Below, one piece after another: positions 1 through 8,332 of a stretch of DNA of 64,000 bases. The DNA comes from Streptomyces luteolifulvus. Lineage in GTDB: Bacteria > Actinomycetota > Actinomycetes > Streptomycetales > Streptomycetaceae. Each line of letters opens with the position of its first letter. Positions within the stretch are counted from its first letter, which is position 1. A program made the position numbers and the translations under genes. Location: assembly GCF_008806595.1 (NCBI RefSeq), contig NZ_VZRB01000009.1:186001-250000 (forward strand), in the 5' to 3' direction. Under the pieces are notes generated by a model that worked only from the letters and a program-made list of their open reading frames with translations, did no database searches and was not told where the DNA came from.

Positions 1-450
1 CGCCGTGGCGTCGGCGATGGCGAAGGGGACGTTGAGCATGCGCGCCAGTGTCTGCGCGAGGAGCGTCTTGCCGGAGCCCGTGGGGCCCAGCAGAAGGATG
101 TTGGACTTCGCCAACTCGATGGCGTCGTCGCGGCCTTGGGCGCCGCCGTTCTCACCGGCCTGGACCCGCTTGTAGTGGTTGTACACCGCGACCGAGAGGG
201 CCTTCTTGGCCGCCTCCTGACCGACGACGTACCCCTCGAGGAATTCGTAGATCTCGCGGGGCTTCGGGAGTTCCTCCCAGCGCACCTCGCTGGTCTCGGC
301 GAGTTCTTCCTCGATGATCTCGTTGCAGAGATCGATGCACTCGTCGCAGATGTAGACACCGGGCCCTGCGATGAGCTTCTTGACCTGCTTCTGGCTCTTG
401 CCGCAGAACGAGCACTTGAGCAGATCGCCGCCGTCACCGATGCGTGCCAC
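1..450 (-). CDS. clpX: ATP-dependent Clp protease ATPase subunit ClpX (5' part)
   Basis: This is the first 150 codons of ClpX, the AAA+ unfoldase that feeds substrates to ClpP; the rest lies beyond the window's left edge. The GTG start at 450 gives [20 protein letters not shown], the usual ClpX N-terminus. The zinc-binding domain shows CSFC near residue 13 and CDEC near residue 35. The P-loop GPTGSGKT lies near residue 127. The gene is downstream of clpP2 on the same strand, separated by a strong hairpin, so it probably has its own promoter in the 170-bp gap, but I see no convincing one. Confidence 0.97.
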   Translation of the reverse strand, partial: MARIGDGGDLLKCSFCGKSQKQVKKLIAGPGVYICDECIDLCNEIIEEELAETSEVRWEELPKPREIYEFLEGYVVGQEAAKKALSVAVYNHYKRVQAGENGGAQGRDDAIELAKSNILLLGPTGSGKTLLAQTLARMLNVPFAIADATA

Positions 451-545
451 GGTGTGCTTCCCCTTCGCCTGGGAGACGCCTAGGTCCAGCGGCTCCTGGT
501 GCTGCCTTAATCCGACGGTACCTTGCCGGGCCCCCCGTTCGGGCC

Positions 546-596
546 CCCCTTGGCCCGGTTCGCTTGACGTCGAACGTGTCAAACCGGGCCAAGGGG
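546..596 (-). terminator. Hairpin between clpP2 and clpX
   Basis: A perfect 15-bp inverted repeat (546-560 with 582-596) encloses a 21-nt loop in the clpP2-clpX gap. It is the natural end of the clpP1-clpP2 transcript. No T-run follows, as is common in Streptomyces. It might only attenuate read-through into clpX. Confidence 0.65.
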
Positions 597-620
597 CGGC
601 AGACGTGTGCAGCCTTCCGC

Positions 621-1301
621 TCAGCGGACGGCGGCGTTGTTCATCTTCCGGGTGGAGATGATCTGGTCGATCAGGCCGTACGACAGCGCTTCCTCGGCCG
701 TGAGGATCTTGTCGCGCTCGATGTCCTCGCGGATCTTCTCGATCGGCGTGGTGGAGTGCTTGGCCAGCATCTCCTCCAGCTGCGCGCGCATCCGGAGGAT
801 CTCGTTGGCGGCGATCTCCAGGTCGGAGACCTGGCCGCGGCCGGTCTCGCTGTACGGCTGGTGGATCAGCACGCGGGCGTTCGGCAGCGCCATGCGCTTG
901 CCGGGCGTACCCGCGGCCAGCAGGATCGCTGCGGCGGAGGCCGCCTGGCCCATGCAGACCGTCTGGATGTCCGGCTTCACGAACTGCATCGTGTCGTAGA
1001 TGGCCGTGAGCGCCGTGAAGGAGCCGCCCGGGCTGTTGATGTAGACCGAGATGTCCCGGTCGGGGTCCATCGACTCCAGGCACAGGAGCTGCGCCATGAC
1101 GTCATTGGCGGAGGCGTCGTCGATCTGGACGCCGAGGAAGATCACGCGCTCCTCGAAGAGCTTCGCGTACGGGTCGTACTCGCGGATGCCCTGCGAGGTG
1201 CGCTCGACGAAGCGCGGGATGACGTAACGGGACTCCGCCGCGGGACCCGTGTACTCGGCGCGTGTGCGGTCGTACAGGCCGCTGCCGGGGAAGTCGTTCA
1301 C
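621..1301 (-). CDS. clpP2: ClpP protease subunit 2
   Basis: 226-aa serine peptidase subunit of the cytoplasmic Clp proteolytic chamber (family S14). The catalytic serine is in GQAASAAA, the histidine in LIHQP and the aspartate in ERDKIL. The N-terminus starts [11 protein letters not shown] and precedes the conserved [10 protein letters not shown] segment. It lies 50 bp downstream of clpP1 on the same strand, the usual Streptomyces bicistronic arrangement in which ClpP1 and ClpP2 form one mixed protease with ClpX or ClpC. Expression should come from the clpP1 promoter. Confidence 0.96.
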   Translation of the reverse strand: MNDFPGSGLYDRTRAEYTGPAAESRYVIPRFVERTSQGIREYDPYAKLFEERVIFLGVQIDDASANDVMAQLLCLESMDPDRDISVYINSPGGSFTALTAIYDTMQFVKPDIQTVCMGQAASAAAILLAAGTPGKRMALPNARVLIHQPYSETGRGQVSDLEIAANEILRMRAQLEEMLAKHSTTPIEKIREDIERDKILTAEEALSYGLIDQIISTRKMNNAAVR

Positions 1302-1351
1302 TGTCTCTCTCCTAGGGGCTGAGGCGGTCGGCTGGGGGCTGTGCTGGGGCC

Positions 1352-1972
1352 TCAGGCCCCGGTGCCGCCGCCGCCCGGCATGTTGACGGCCGCGGTGATG
1401 ACGTCGTCGATGAGGCCGTACGCCTTGGCCTCCTCGGCGTCGAACCAGCGGTCGCGGTCGGAGTCGCGGGTGATCTGCTCGAACGACTGACCGGTGTGCT
1501 GGGCCGTGAGCTCCGCCATGCGCTTCTTGGTGTGCAGCAGCCGCTCGGCGTGGATCTTGATGTCGGAGGCCGAGCCGGCCAGGCCCGCGGAGGGCTGGTG
1601 GATCAGGATCTCGGCATTCGGCAGCGCGAAGCGCTTGCCCGGGGTGCCCGCGCTGAGCAGGAACTGGCCCATGGAGGCGGCGAGGCCCATCGCGATCGTC
1701 ACCACGTCGTTCTTGATGAACTGCATGGTGTCGTAGATCGCCATACCGGCCGTGATCGAGCCGCCGGGGCTGTTGATGTAGAGGTTGATGTCCTTGTCGG
1801 GGTCCGCCGCGGCAAGGAGCAGCAACTGCGCGGTGATCTTGTTCGCGATGTCGTCGTCGACCGGCTGGCCGAGGAAGATGATCCGCTCGTTGAGCAGCCG
1901 GTTGTAGACCTGGTCGCCGAGGCCACCACCGATGGAAGGCTCGCCGGCGGCGGAGGGCATCAGATTCGTCAC
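1352..1972 (-). CDS. clpP1: ClpP protease subunit 1
   Basis: 206-aa Clp protease subunit with all S14 catalytic residues: Ser in GLAASMGQ, His in LIHQP and Asp in DSDRDRW. I chose the GTG at 1972 ([12 protein letters not shown]) because AGGTGG sits about five bases upstream; the frame is open to 2014 but that extension looks unconserved. ClpP1 is the main housekeeping ClpP of Streptomyces and is needed for normal differentiation in species where it was tested. First gene of the clpP1-clpP2 operon; the ClgR-type site about 145 bp upstream fits its known activator. Confidence 0.95.
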   Translation of the reverse strand: MTNLMPSAAGEPSIGGGLGDQVYNRLLNERIIFLGQPVDDDIANKITAQLLLLAAADPDKDINLYINSPGGSITAGMAIYDTMQFIKNDVVTIAMGLAASMGQFLLSAGTPGKRFALPNAEILIHQPSAGLAGSASDIKIHAERLLHTKKRMAELTAQHTGQSFEQITRDSDRDRWFDAEEAKAYGLIDDVITAAVNMPGGGGTGA

Positions 1973-2116
1973 GTATCCACCTGCTCGTCTTACGACGGCG
2001 CCGGGCCGTCTCACGTGTTCCCGTCCGGGGGCTTGGCCGGGGACTCCAGTCCCCTTGCCCTCGTACTCATGGACCCTAACGCGCTGGTCCCTTCGGGGAA
2101 TCCCGGTATGGGGGGT

Positions 2117-2130
2117 GTTCGCCGGGGGCG
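2117..2130. promoter_or_regulatory. ClgR operator upstream of clpP1
   Basis: The bases GTTCGC-N5-GCG match the reported Streptomyces ClgR consensus exactly and contain the palindromic core CGC-N5-GCG known from other actinobacteria. The site lies between clpP1 and tig, about 145 bp from the chosen clpP1 start. ClgR activates clpP1clpP2 and other protease genes in S. lividans. The match is seen directly; binding here is inferred. Confidence 0.68.
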
Positions 2131-2241
2131 TAGCGACGGTGTGACTCCGGTTCGTGGCCGGATGCGGGTGGTGTGTGGCTGGTCGCGGCCCCGCGGCAAA
2201 GCCGCAGACCGGTACAGCCCCGCGCCCCTTCGGGCAGACGA

Positions 2242-2275
2242 ACGGGCCCCGGGTACCAACGTACCCGGGGCCCGT
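2242..2275 (-). terminator. tig terminator
   Basis: A perfect 15-bp stem (2242-2256 with 2261-2275) and 4-nt loop lie 32 bp beyond the tig stop codon. It separates tig from the clpP1 promoter region. Confidence 0.8.
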
Positions 2276-2306
2276 CCTGCAAGCGTGTCCGAAGGTGCCG
2301 TACGGC

Positions 2307-3698
2307 TCAGCCCTCGGGCTTCTCCTCGGGCTCCTCGGCCGTGCCCTCGGCGGCCTCGACCGTCTCCGTGGCCGTCTCGACCTCGTCCTCGTCGTCCAGG
2401 TCGATGATCTCGCCGTTGGTGTCCTTGACCGTGGCGGCCTCGACCACGACGGCCAGGGCCTTGCCGCGGGCGACCTCGCCGACCAGGAGCGGAACCTGGC
2501 CGCCCTCGACCACGGCCTGCGCGAACTGGTCGGGGGACATGCCGGAGGAGGCCGCGCGCCGCATGAGGTGCTCGGTGAGCTCCTCCTGGTTGACGTTGAG
2601 CTTCTCCAGCTTGACGAGCTCGTCGAGCACGAACTGGGTCTTGATGCCCTTGACCGCGGCTTCCTTGGTCTCGGCGTCGAACTCTTCCTCGGTCTTGCCC
2701 TGGATCTCCAGGTACTTCGCGAGCTCGAGGCCCATCTGACCGAGCTGGTGGTGCTCGAGGTTGTGCTTACGGGTGTTGATCTCGTCCTCGAGCAGCTTCT
2801 CGGGGACGGGGACCTCGACCAGCTCGAGCAGTTTCTCCAGGACGCGCTCCTGGGCCTGCGTGGCCTGGTCGAACTGCTTCATGTGCTCCAGGCGCTTGCG
2901 GCTGTCGGCCTTGAGCTCGTCGAGGGTGTCGAACTCGGAGGCGAGCTGCGCGAACTCGTCGTCCAGCTCGGGCAGTTCGCGCGCGGCGACCTGGGTGACC
3001 TTGACGGTGACCTCGGCCTCCTTGCCGGCCGCCGAGCCGCCCTTGAGCTCGGAGGTGAAGGTGGCCTCGCCACCGGTCTCCAGGCCCTTCACGGCGTCGT
3101 CGATGCCGTCGAGGAGCTCGCCGGAGCCGATGGTGTAGGAGACACCGCTCGCGACGCCGTCCTCCAGGACCTCGCCGTCGACCTTGGCCTCCAGATCGAT
3201 GGTGACGACGTCGCCGTCCTCGGCGGCGCGCTCGACCGGGGAGGTGGAGGCGAAGCGCTCGCGGAGCTGCTCGACCGACTTGTCGATGTCCTCGTCGGTG
3301 ACCTCGACGGCGTCGACCTCGACCTCGATGCCGGAGTAGTCCGGGATCTCGATGGCGGGGCGGACGTCGACCTCGGCGGTGAAGTTCAGCGTCTCGCCGT
3401 CCTTCAGCTCGGTGATGTCGACCTCGGGCTGGCCCAGGACGTTGAGCTCGGCCTCGTTGACCGCCTCCGTGTAGAACTTCGGAAGCGCGTCGTTGACCGC
3501 CTCCTCCAGGACCGCACCGCGGCCGAACCGCTGGTCGATGACGCGCGCCGGGATCTTGCCCTTCCGGAAGCCCTTCACCGTGACCTGCTGGTTGATCTTC
3601 TTGTACGCCGCGTCGAGGCTGTCCTTGAGCTCCTCGAAGGGCACCTCGACAGTGAGCCGAACCCGGGTCGGGTTCAGGGTCTCCACGGCGCTCTTCAC
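2307..3698 (-). CDS. tig: Trigger factor, ribosome-associated chaperone and prolyl isomerase
   Basis: 463-aa trigger factor that binds nascent chains at the ribosome exit tunnel. The ribosome-binding signature [12 protein letters not shown] lies near residue 40, the FKBP-type isomerase domain is central (about 155-240), and the C-terminal half is the helical chaperone cradle. The tail is unusually acidic (DLDDEDEVE then Glu/Thr-rich). Start is GTG at 3698 ([13 protein letters not shown]) with AAGGAGA seven to eight bases upstream; the frame stays open to 3929, but upstream sequence shows no homology to the family. It is transcribed toward clpP1, from which it is separated by a terminator. Confidence 0.96.
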   Translation of the reverse strand: MKSAVETLNPTRVRLTVEVPFEELKDSLDAAYKKINQQVTVKGFRKGKIPARVIDQRFGRGAVLEEAVNDALPKFYTEAVNEAELNVLGQPEVDITELKDGETLNFTAEVDVRPAIEIPDYSGIEVEVDAVEVTDEDIDKSVEQLRERFASTSPVERAAEDGDVVTIDLEAKVDGEVLEDGVASGVSYTIGSGELLDGIDDAVKGLETGGEATFTSELKGGSAAGKEAEVTVKVTQVAARELPELDDEFAQLASEFDTLDELKADSRKRLEHMKQFDQATQAQERVLEKLLELVEVPVPEKLLEDEINTRKHNLEHHQLGQMGLELAKYLEIQGKTEEEFDAETKEAAVKGIKTQFVLDELVKLEKLNVNQEELTEHLMRRAASSGMSPDQFAQAVVEGGQVPLLVGEVARGKALAVVVEAATVKDTNGEIIDLDDEDEVETATETVEAAEGTAEEPEEKPEG

Positions 3699-3809
3699 GG
3701 TTCGGTCTCCTTGTGGCTGACTTCTTGGTTTCTGCCGGGGCCAGACTGGTCCGGCGGATTTCGCCGCCCGGAGGACTTCAGAGGTGAGACACACGGGCGT
3801 GCAGCTTGC

Positions 3810-3838
3810 ATAGTAACGGCAGCGAGGACACGCCCCAA
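3810..3838 (-). promoter_or_regulatory. Possible tig promoter
   Basis: On the minus strand TACTAT (3815-3810) lies 17 bp from TTGGGG (3838-3833), a fair -10 and weak -35, about 110 bp upstream of the tig start. Inferred from spacing and sequence only. Confidence 0.35.
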
Positions 3839-3867
3839 AGGCGATCAGGCGGGGTGGGCCCGCGCGT

Positions 3868-4025
3868 GGCCGGTGACGGCCGGTGACGGCCGGTGGACGA
3901 CCGATGGACGACCGGTAACGGTCGATCACGACCGGTTCGACGGCCAGGAGCGGCTTTGACGGCCGGGACGGTCGGCTTGACAGCCGGGACGATCGGTCCG
4001 ACGACCGAGACGTCCAAGACGACCA
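3868..4025. repeat. Degenerate short repeats between tig and tRNA-Pro
   Basis: Most of the 366-bp gap between tig and the tRNA-Pro gene consists of imperfect copies of GACGGCCGG and GACGACCGG, about a dozen in tandem and interspersed (for example GACGGCCGGT twice in a row from about 3885). I see no gene in it. It may be slippage-prone filler, a protein-binding array or a decayed repeat. Confidence 0.55.
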
Positions 4026-4064
4026 AGGGGTGGCGGGACCCCGGCCGGGGACAGCCGGGGACAG

Positions 4065-4141
4065 TGGTCGGGGTGGCGGGATTTGAACCCACGGCCTTCC
4101 GCTCCCAAAGCGGACGCGCTACCAAGCTGCGCCACACCCCG
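4065..4141 (-). tRNA. tRNA-Pro (anticodon TGG)
   Basis: 77-nt cloverleaf on the minus strand. Acceptor stem CGGGGTG/CACCCCG, D-arm GCGC/GCGC, anticodon loop TTTGGGA giving anticodon TGG, T-loop TTCAAAT, discriminator A and an encoded CCA end. It should read CCA and, by wobble, other proline codons. Confidence 0.97.
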
Positions 4142-4311
4142 TCTGGTGTGCGACACGTAGGGTACATGCCCGCAGGCAGCGCGGCTGCCGCATTTCACGG
4201 GCGCCGCCGTGCGAGCCGACGCGGACGGGAACGGGGTGTGCGATGAGGGGCGACAACCCGCTACGATGCCTGAAGTGCCGCCGCGATCAACGGGTCCGCG
4301 GTGTGCCCTGC

Positions 4312-4382
4312 GCGGGCGTAGCTCAATGGTAGAGCCCTAGTCTTCCAAACTAGCTACGCGGGTTCGATTCCCGTCGCCCGCT
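4312..4382 (+). tRNA. tRNA-Gly (anticodon TCC)
   Basis: 71-nt cloverleaf. Acceptor stem GCGGGCG/CGCCCGC, anticodon stem CTAGT/ACTAG with loop CTTCCAA (anticodon TCC), T-arm CGGGTTCGATTCCCG. The 3' CCA is not encoded (CCG follows), unlike the neighbouring tRNA-Pro. It reads GGA and GGG. Confidence 0.97.
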
Positions 4383-4387
4383 CCGAG

Positions 4388-4433
4388 AAAGGCCTCCGGC
4401 CGGTCCCCGTCAGGGATCGGCCGGAGGCCTTTT
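4388..4433. terminator. Hairpin after tRNA-Gly
   Basis: A 15-bp inverted repeat centred on GGCCTCCGGCCG flanked by A- and T-runs follows the tRNA by 5 bp. It can terminate the tRNA transcript and, from the other side, the small membrane-protein gene on the minus strand. Confidence 0.85.
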
Positions 4434-4495
4434 GCCTGGTTGCCCGATCCCTTTTTGTGTGGTTTTCACCCCGGGGTGCCGGACCCCGGGACCGG

Positions 4496-4690
4496 CTAGA
4501 ACTGGATCGAGTTGATCGTCTCGGCTATCGAGTCGAGGAACCGCTGGATGTCGTCGGCCATGCCGGTCGAGGCGAGAAAGAAGCCGAAGAGCACCGCGAC
4601 CACGGCCGGGCCGGCCTTGAGTGAGCCGCCTCGGATCAACACCACCAGGATGATCGCCAACAGCAGCACCACAGACAGTGAAATGGCCAC
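4496..4690 (-). CDS. Small membrane protein of unknown function
   Basis: 64-aa protein that I cannot assign a function. Two hydrophobic segments are visible, LSVVLLLAIILVVLI (about 5-19) and AVVAVLFGFFLAST (about 30-43), joined by the short loop RGGSLKAGP and followed by an amphipathic tail. GTG start at 4690 with GAGGG about nine bases upstream. It stands alone next to the tRNA-Gly terminator. Codon use is typical of the surroundings, so the gene looks real. Similar small proteins occur in other Streptomyces as far as I recall. Confidence 0.75.
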   Translation of the reverse strand: MAISLSVVLLLAIILVVLIRGGSLKAGPAVVAVLFGFFLASTGMADDIQRFLDSIAETINSIQF

Positions 4691-5202
4691 AACTGATCAC
4701 ACCCTCGGTCGGTCCGCTCTCCCGGCCCGGGGATGCAACCCCGTGCACCCCCGCCAGAACCATCGTGCCACCAACGCGGCCCGCATATGCGACGCGTGAC
4801 GCATCGTTGACCGTCTTGGACCGGAACCGGCACACACGCCCGCGCGGCACGGGCCCGCCGACCGCGCCCCGCACAGTAATTCGATGGCGCACCCGCACGG
4901 GGAATTCGACGGGATGGTTTCGGTGTCCACACACCGTGTTCGCAGCGATTTCGAATTGTTGCCGCAGGTTCATCGAGGTCATACGCAGGCCCGTCGGAAG
5001 GGTTACTTTATGCACCATTTAGTCGGGATGAATCGTGACAATCAGCGTGCAAATCGGGGCACCGGTGACTTCTTTGGAGATGTGTCGGCCATCACGTCGA
5101 CAACGATGCCGACTTCGCCAAATCGGGGGTACGCGGAGCCGATAAGCAGGAATGACGTCGAGGGTTTTACGGAAACGCTCAGTGAACGCTAGGGTGCCTC
5201 AA
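4691..5202. other. Gene-free, relatively A+T-rich region upstream of the acyltransferase
   Basis: About 510 bp without a convincing gene. From about 4960 to 5200 the sequence is clearly less G+C-rich than the coding DNA around it. An open frame at 4884-5192 has no Streptomyces third-position bias and includes a TTA codon, so I do not call it. The region probably holds the promoters of the divergent small membrane gene and the acyltransferase. Confidence 0.6.
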
Positions 5203-6426
5203 ATGTTCCACGCCGCCTCGTCCCCCGGCCGCAACCGAGCGCCGCTCCCCCCGGCACAGTCGCCGGCCGACGGAGTGCCGAGTCCGCGCTCGCCGCGGAA
5301 CAGCAAGAACCGGCAGAGCTCGCGAACCTCGCCAACCTCGTCAAGCTCGCAGAGCGCCCCGAACAGACAGTCCGGGCAGCGCGACGCGTTCTTCGACAAC
5401 GCCAAGTACCTGGCGATCGTGCTCGTGGCGATGGCTCACGCCTGGGAGCCGCTCAAGGACGACAGCCGGATCCTGGAGGGCGTGTACACGGTCGTGTACT
5501 CCTTCCACATGCCGGCGTTCATCATCATCTCCGGCTTCTTCTCGCGCAGCTTCGACATGCGCCCCGACCGGCTGAAGCGGCTGGTCACCGGCGTCGCCGT
5601 GCCGTACATCGTCTTCGAGACCGCGTACTCCGTCTTCAAGCGCGTCGTCGGTGACGCCCCGCACGCGGAGATCAGCCTCCTCGACCCCTGGTATCTGACC
5701 TGGTTCCTGTGTGCGCTGTTCATCTGGCGGATGACGACCCCCCTGTGGAAGCTGGTGCGCCACCCGCTTCCGCTCGCGCTGGGCATCGCCATGCTGGCGT
5801 CCGTCACCCCGGACATCGGCAATGACCTGGATCTTCAGCGGGTGCTGCAGTTCCTGCCGTACTTCGTGCTCGGTCTGTGCATGAAGCCCGAGCACTTCCG
5901 GCTGGTGCGCCGGCGGTCGGTGCGGATCCTGGCGGTGCCGGTGTTCATGATCGCGCTGGCCGTCGGCTGGTGGGCGGTGCCGCGCATGAACACTGCGTGG
6001 TTCTACCACCGTGACGCCGTTCAGGAGTTGGGTGCGCCGTGGTGGACGGGCCCGGTGATGGTGCTCGCGATGTTCGGCTGCTCACTGCTGCTGACCGCGT
6101 GCTTCTTCGCCTGGGTGCCCGGCCGGAGCATGTGGTTCACCGCGCTCGGCTCGGGCACGCTGTACGGCTATCTGCTGCACGGCTTCCTGATCAAGGGCGG
6201 CGACTACGCGGGCTGGTTCGACCACCCCGCGCTGCACCGGCCGCTGGGCGAGATCCTCCTGACCGTCCTGGCGGCGGCCGCCGTCACACTGCTGTGCACC
6301 CGGCCCGTGCAGCGGATCTTCCGGTTCGCGATGGAGCCGAGCATGGAGTGGGCATTCAAGCGGGACGCGGCGGAGCTCGCCCGGGAGCGGGAGCGGGGCG
6401 GGCGCCGCGAGAAGGTCCCCGCGTAG
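5203..6426 (+). CDS. Membrane acyltransferase family 3 protein
   Basis: About 407-aa integral membrane protein of the acyltransferase-3 type, resembling the fucose 4-O-acetylase/OafA group that moves acyl groups onto cell-surface sugars. The family start FFDNAKYLAIVLVAMAHAW (about residue 62) carries the conserved His, then SFHMPAFIIISGFF. About ten hydrophobic segments follow. The first 60 residues are Ser/Pro/Arg-rich and probably cytoplasmic. The start is uncertain: ATG 5203 (MFHAAS) is preferred, but the frame opens at 5152. The tail is basic/acidic (ELARERERGGRR). The substrate cannot be read from the sequence. Confidence 0.85.
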   Translation: MFHAASSPGRNRAPLPPAQSPADGVPSPRSPRNSKNRQSSRTSPTSSSSQSAPNRQSGQRDAFFDNAKYLAIVLVAMAHAWEPLKDDSRILEGVYTVVYSFHMPAFIIISGFFSRSFDMRPDRLKRLVTGVAVPYIVFETAYSVFKRVVGDAPHAEISLLDPWYLTWFLCALFIWRMTTPLWKLVRHPLPLALGIAMLASVTPDIGNDLDLQRVLQFLPYFVLGLCMKPEHFRLVRRRSVRILAVPVFMIALAVGWWAVPRMNTAWFYHRDAVQELGAPWWTGPVMVLAMFGCSLLLTACFFAWVPGRSMWFTALGSGTLYGYLLHGFLIKGGDYAGWFDHPALHRPLGEILLTVLAAAAVTLLCTRPVQRIFRFAMEPSMEWAFKRDAAELARERERGGRREKVPA

Positions 6427-6492
6427 GCGGTAGGGCCCGGTCGCGGCGTAGGCGGCAGGTCCCCGCGCGGGCGGCCGTCAGTCGTCGCCGAC

Positions 6493-6957
6493 TCAGTCGC
6501 CCACCAGACCGAGCAGTGCGCGCATGCCGGCGTACTTCTCGGTCAGGCGGGTGCGGGTGGCCTCGTCGAGCACCGCGAGACGCGCCGGGTCCGCGTTGTG
6601 CGCCAGGTCCGCCTCCTTCACCAGCAGCGCGCCGGGCGTGGCGAGAATGCGCGCGGCGTACGCCTCGGGCGGCTCCCCGGCCCGCTTGGTGACCGCGAGC
6701 ACGATGTCCTTGGTACGGCGGCTCAGTGCGGCCTCCTCCAGCCACCGCGCGGAGAGCGCGTCGTCCTCGACGGCGTCGTGCAGCCAGGCGGCGGCGATCT
6801 GCTCCTCGTCACCGGCGCGGGCCCGTACGCCCTCCGCAACGGCTTGGAGGTGTTCGGCGTAGGGCCGTCCGGCCTTGTCGGTCTGCCCCCCGTGCGCGGC
6901 ACGCGCGACGGCCTCGACTTCGGCCAGGGTCAAGGAGGTTCGGGAGATCTCGGTCAC
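6493..6957 (-). CDS. HD-domain hydrolase, RelA/SpoT N-domain-like
   Basis: 154-aa single-domain protein. An HDAVEDD metal-binding pair lies near residue 60, preceded by AHGGQTDKAGRPYAEH and followed by a HNADP motif near residue 120. This is the layout of the ppGpp-hydrolase (SpoT/Mesh1-like) HD fold, but without synthetase, TGS or ACT domains. It may be a small alarmone or nucleotide hydrolase; the substrate is inferred. GTG start with GGAGGG close upstream. The gene is 31 bp downstream of the SpoIIE-type phosphatase on the same strand, a likely two-gene operon. Confidence 0.82.
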   Translation of the reverse strand: MTEISRTSLTLAEVEAVARAAHGGQTDKAGRPYAEHLQAVAEGVRARAGDEEQIAAAWLHDAVEDDALSARWLEEAALSRRTKDIVLAVTKRAGEPPEAYAARILATPGALLVKEADLAHNADPARLAVLDEATRTRLTEKYAGMRALLGLVGD

Positions 6958-6988
6958 CCCTCCAGTGTCCCTCGCCGGACGGACGGCC

Positions 6989-8170
6989 CTAGCGTGGCGC
7001 GGTCGTGGTGGTCGGTCCCTCGCGGCAGATCAGGAGCAGGGCGCGGTCGTCGTTGACGTCTCGTGCGACCGCCTCGATGAGGTGCCAGGCGGCTCCGTGG
7101 AAGCCGCCGGCGACGTAGCGGTCGGCCTCGCCGGTGAGGCGGTCGATGCCCTCGACTATGTCGCGGTCGGACGTTTCCACCAGTCCGTCCGTGAACAGCA
7201 TCAACACGTCACCCGGACGGAGCGATCCCTTCACGGGGTCGAACTGGGCACCGTCGTACACACCCAGCAGCGGTCCCTCGGCCGCCTTCTCCTCCCAGCG
7301 GCCGCTGCCGGCGCTGAGCTGGAGGCCCGGCGGATGCCCGGCGGAGTAGAGCTCGTAGTCGCCGGAGTCCAGGTCGAGGACGAGATGGATGGAGGTCGCG
7401 AAGCCCTCGTCCCAGTCCTGGCGCAGCAGATAGCCGTTGGCGGCCGGGAGGAAGGCGTGCGGGGGCAGCGAGCCCAGCAGGCCGCCGAAGGCGCCCGACA
7501 GCAACAGGGCGCGCGAGCCCGCGTCCATGCCCTTTCCGGACACATCGGTCAGCACGACTTCGACGGTGCGGCCGCCGTTGGTACGGGCCGCGACGACGAA
7601 GTCGCCGGAGAAGGACTGGCCGCCCGCCGGCCGCAGCGCCATCTCCCGGTGCCAGCCCTGCGGCAGCTTGGGGAGCTTGCTCTGCACCCGGATGCGTTCG
7701 CGCAGGTCGAACAGCATGGTGCCGCCGCGCCGCCAGGGCACGCCGACCCGGCTGCGGAACTGGGCGATCAGCAGACCGAAGAACCCGCAGGCGGCGACGA
7801 CGAGGACCACGCCCGGTGTGACCCGGGACGGGCCCTCGGTGTACGGGCCCAGTTGCACCGACTCCACGATCAGCGCGGTCGCCGCGGCCGCGTACAGGCC
7901 GAGCAGGCTCGCCGGGCGCAGCAGCAGGCCGCCCGCGACGATGGGCAGGACCAGCGCGGCCGGGGAGCACCAGACCGAGTTGGCGAGCGTCGTGGCCGCG
8001 ATCAGCGGGACCGTGACGAGCAGTCCGGCCAGCGCGACCCAGTCCGAGCCGTCCCCGCGGAAGTAGTCCACGGCGCTTCTGCGCAGGCCGACCCGGGCCC
8101 GGTGCCACTCCATCCTCAACCGGGCCGCGAACGTCTCGGCTTCTGCGCGCCGTTCTCGTCCTGCTGCCAT
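6989..8170 (-). CDS. Membrane PP2C-type phosphatase with SpoIIE domain
   Basis: 393 aa. Residues 1-40 are a basic cytoplasmic segment, about 43-150 contain four to five membrane helices, and about 165-380 form a SpoIIE/RsbU-type Ser/Thr phosphatase. Metal-binding signatures are visible: SGDF, LTDVSGKGMDA, SAGHPP, LFTDGLVE and a late RDVNDDRALLL. Such proteins usually dephosphorylate anti-sigma-factor antagonists; no anti-sigma gene is adjacent, so the target is unknown. The transmembrane part has no recognised sensor domain. ATG start with AGGG about nine bases upstream; the downstream HD hydrolase is probably co-transcribed. Confidence 0.9.
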   Translation of the reverse strand: MAAGRERRAEAETFAARLRMEWHRARVGLRRSAVDYFRGDGSDWVALAGLLVTVPLIAATTLANSVWCSPAALVLPIVAGGLLLRPASLLGLYAAAATALIVESVQLGPYTEGPSRVTPGVVLVVAACGFFGLLIAQFRSRVGVPWRRGGTMLFDLRERIRVQSKLPKLPQGWHREMALRPAGGQSFSGDFVVAARTNGGRTVEVVLTDVSGKGMDAGSRALLLSGAFGGLLGSLPPHAFLPAANGYLLRQDWDEGFATSIHLVLDLDSGDYELYSAGHPPGLQLSAGSGRWEEKAAEGPLLGVYDGAQFDPVKGSLRPGDVLMLFTDGLVETSDRDIVEGIDRLTGEADRYVAGGFHGAAWHLIEAVARDVNDDRALLLICREGPTTTTAPR

Positions 8171-8332
8171 TAGTTCGGGACCCTATCCATCGGACCAGCT
8201 TCTTGGCACGGGAGGTCCCACTTGTCCCCCGTCCGAGACTCAACTTCACAGTGAACTTCACCGAAAGCCGTCACGTCGCCGCCAGGGCGAAATTCGCTCG
8301 CTCGTCCCGCAATGCCCTGATAGGCATGGAGC

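Noticed and set aside
2154..3959. 601-codon open frame opposite tig
   Set aside because: It is a frame shadow of tig, with repetitive Leu/Asp/Val composition typical of antisense frames in high-G+C genes.
4065..4382. tRNA genes as integration sites for a mobile element
   Set aside because: No integrase, no repeated tRNA 3' end and no foreign gene is nearby, and the flanks are syntenic core genes.
4884..5192. Open frame of 102 codons upstream of the acyltransferase
   Set aside because: It has no third-position G+C bias, contains a TTA codon and has no ribosome site or recognisable motif. It overlaps the A+T-rich non-coding stretch.
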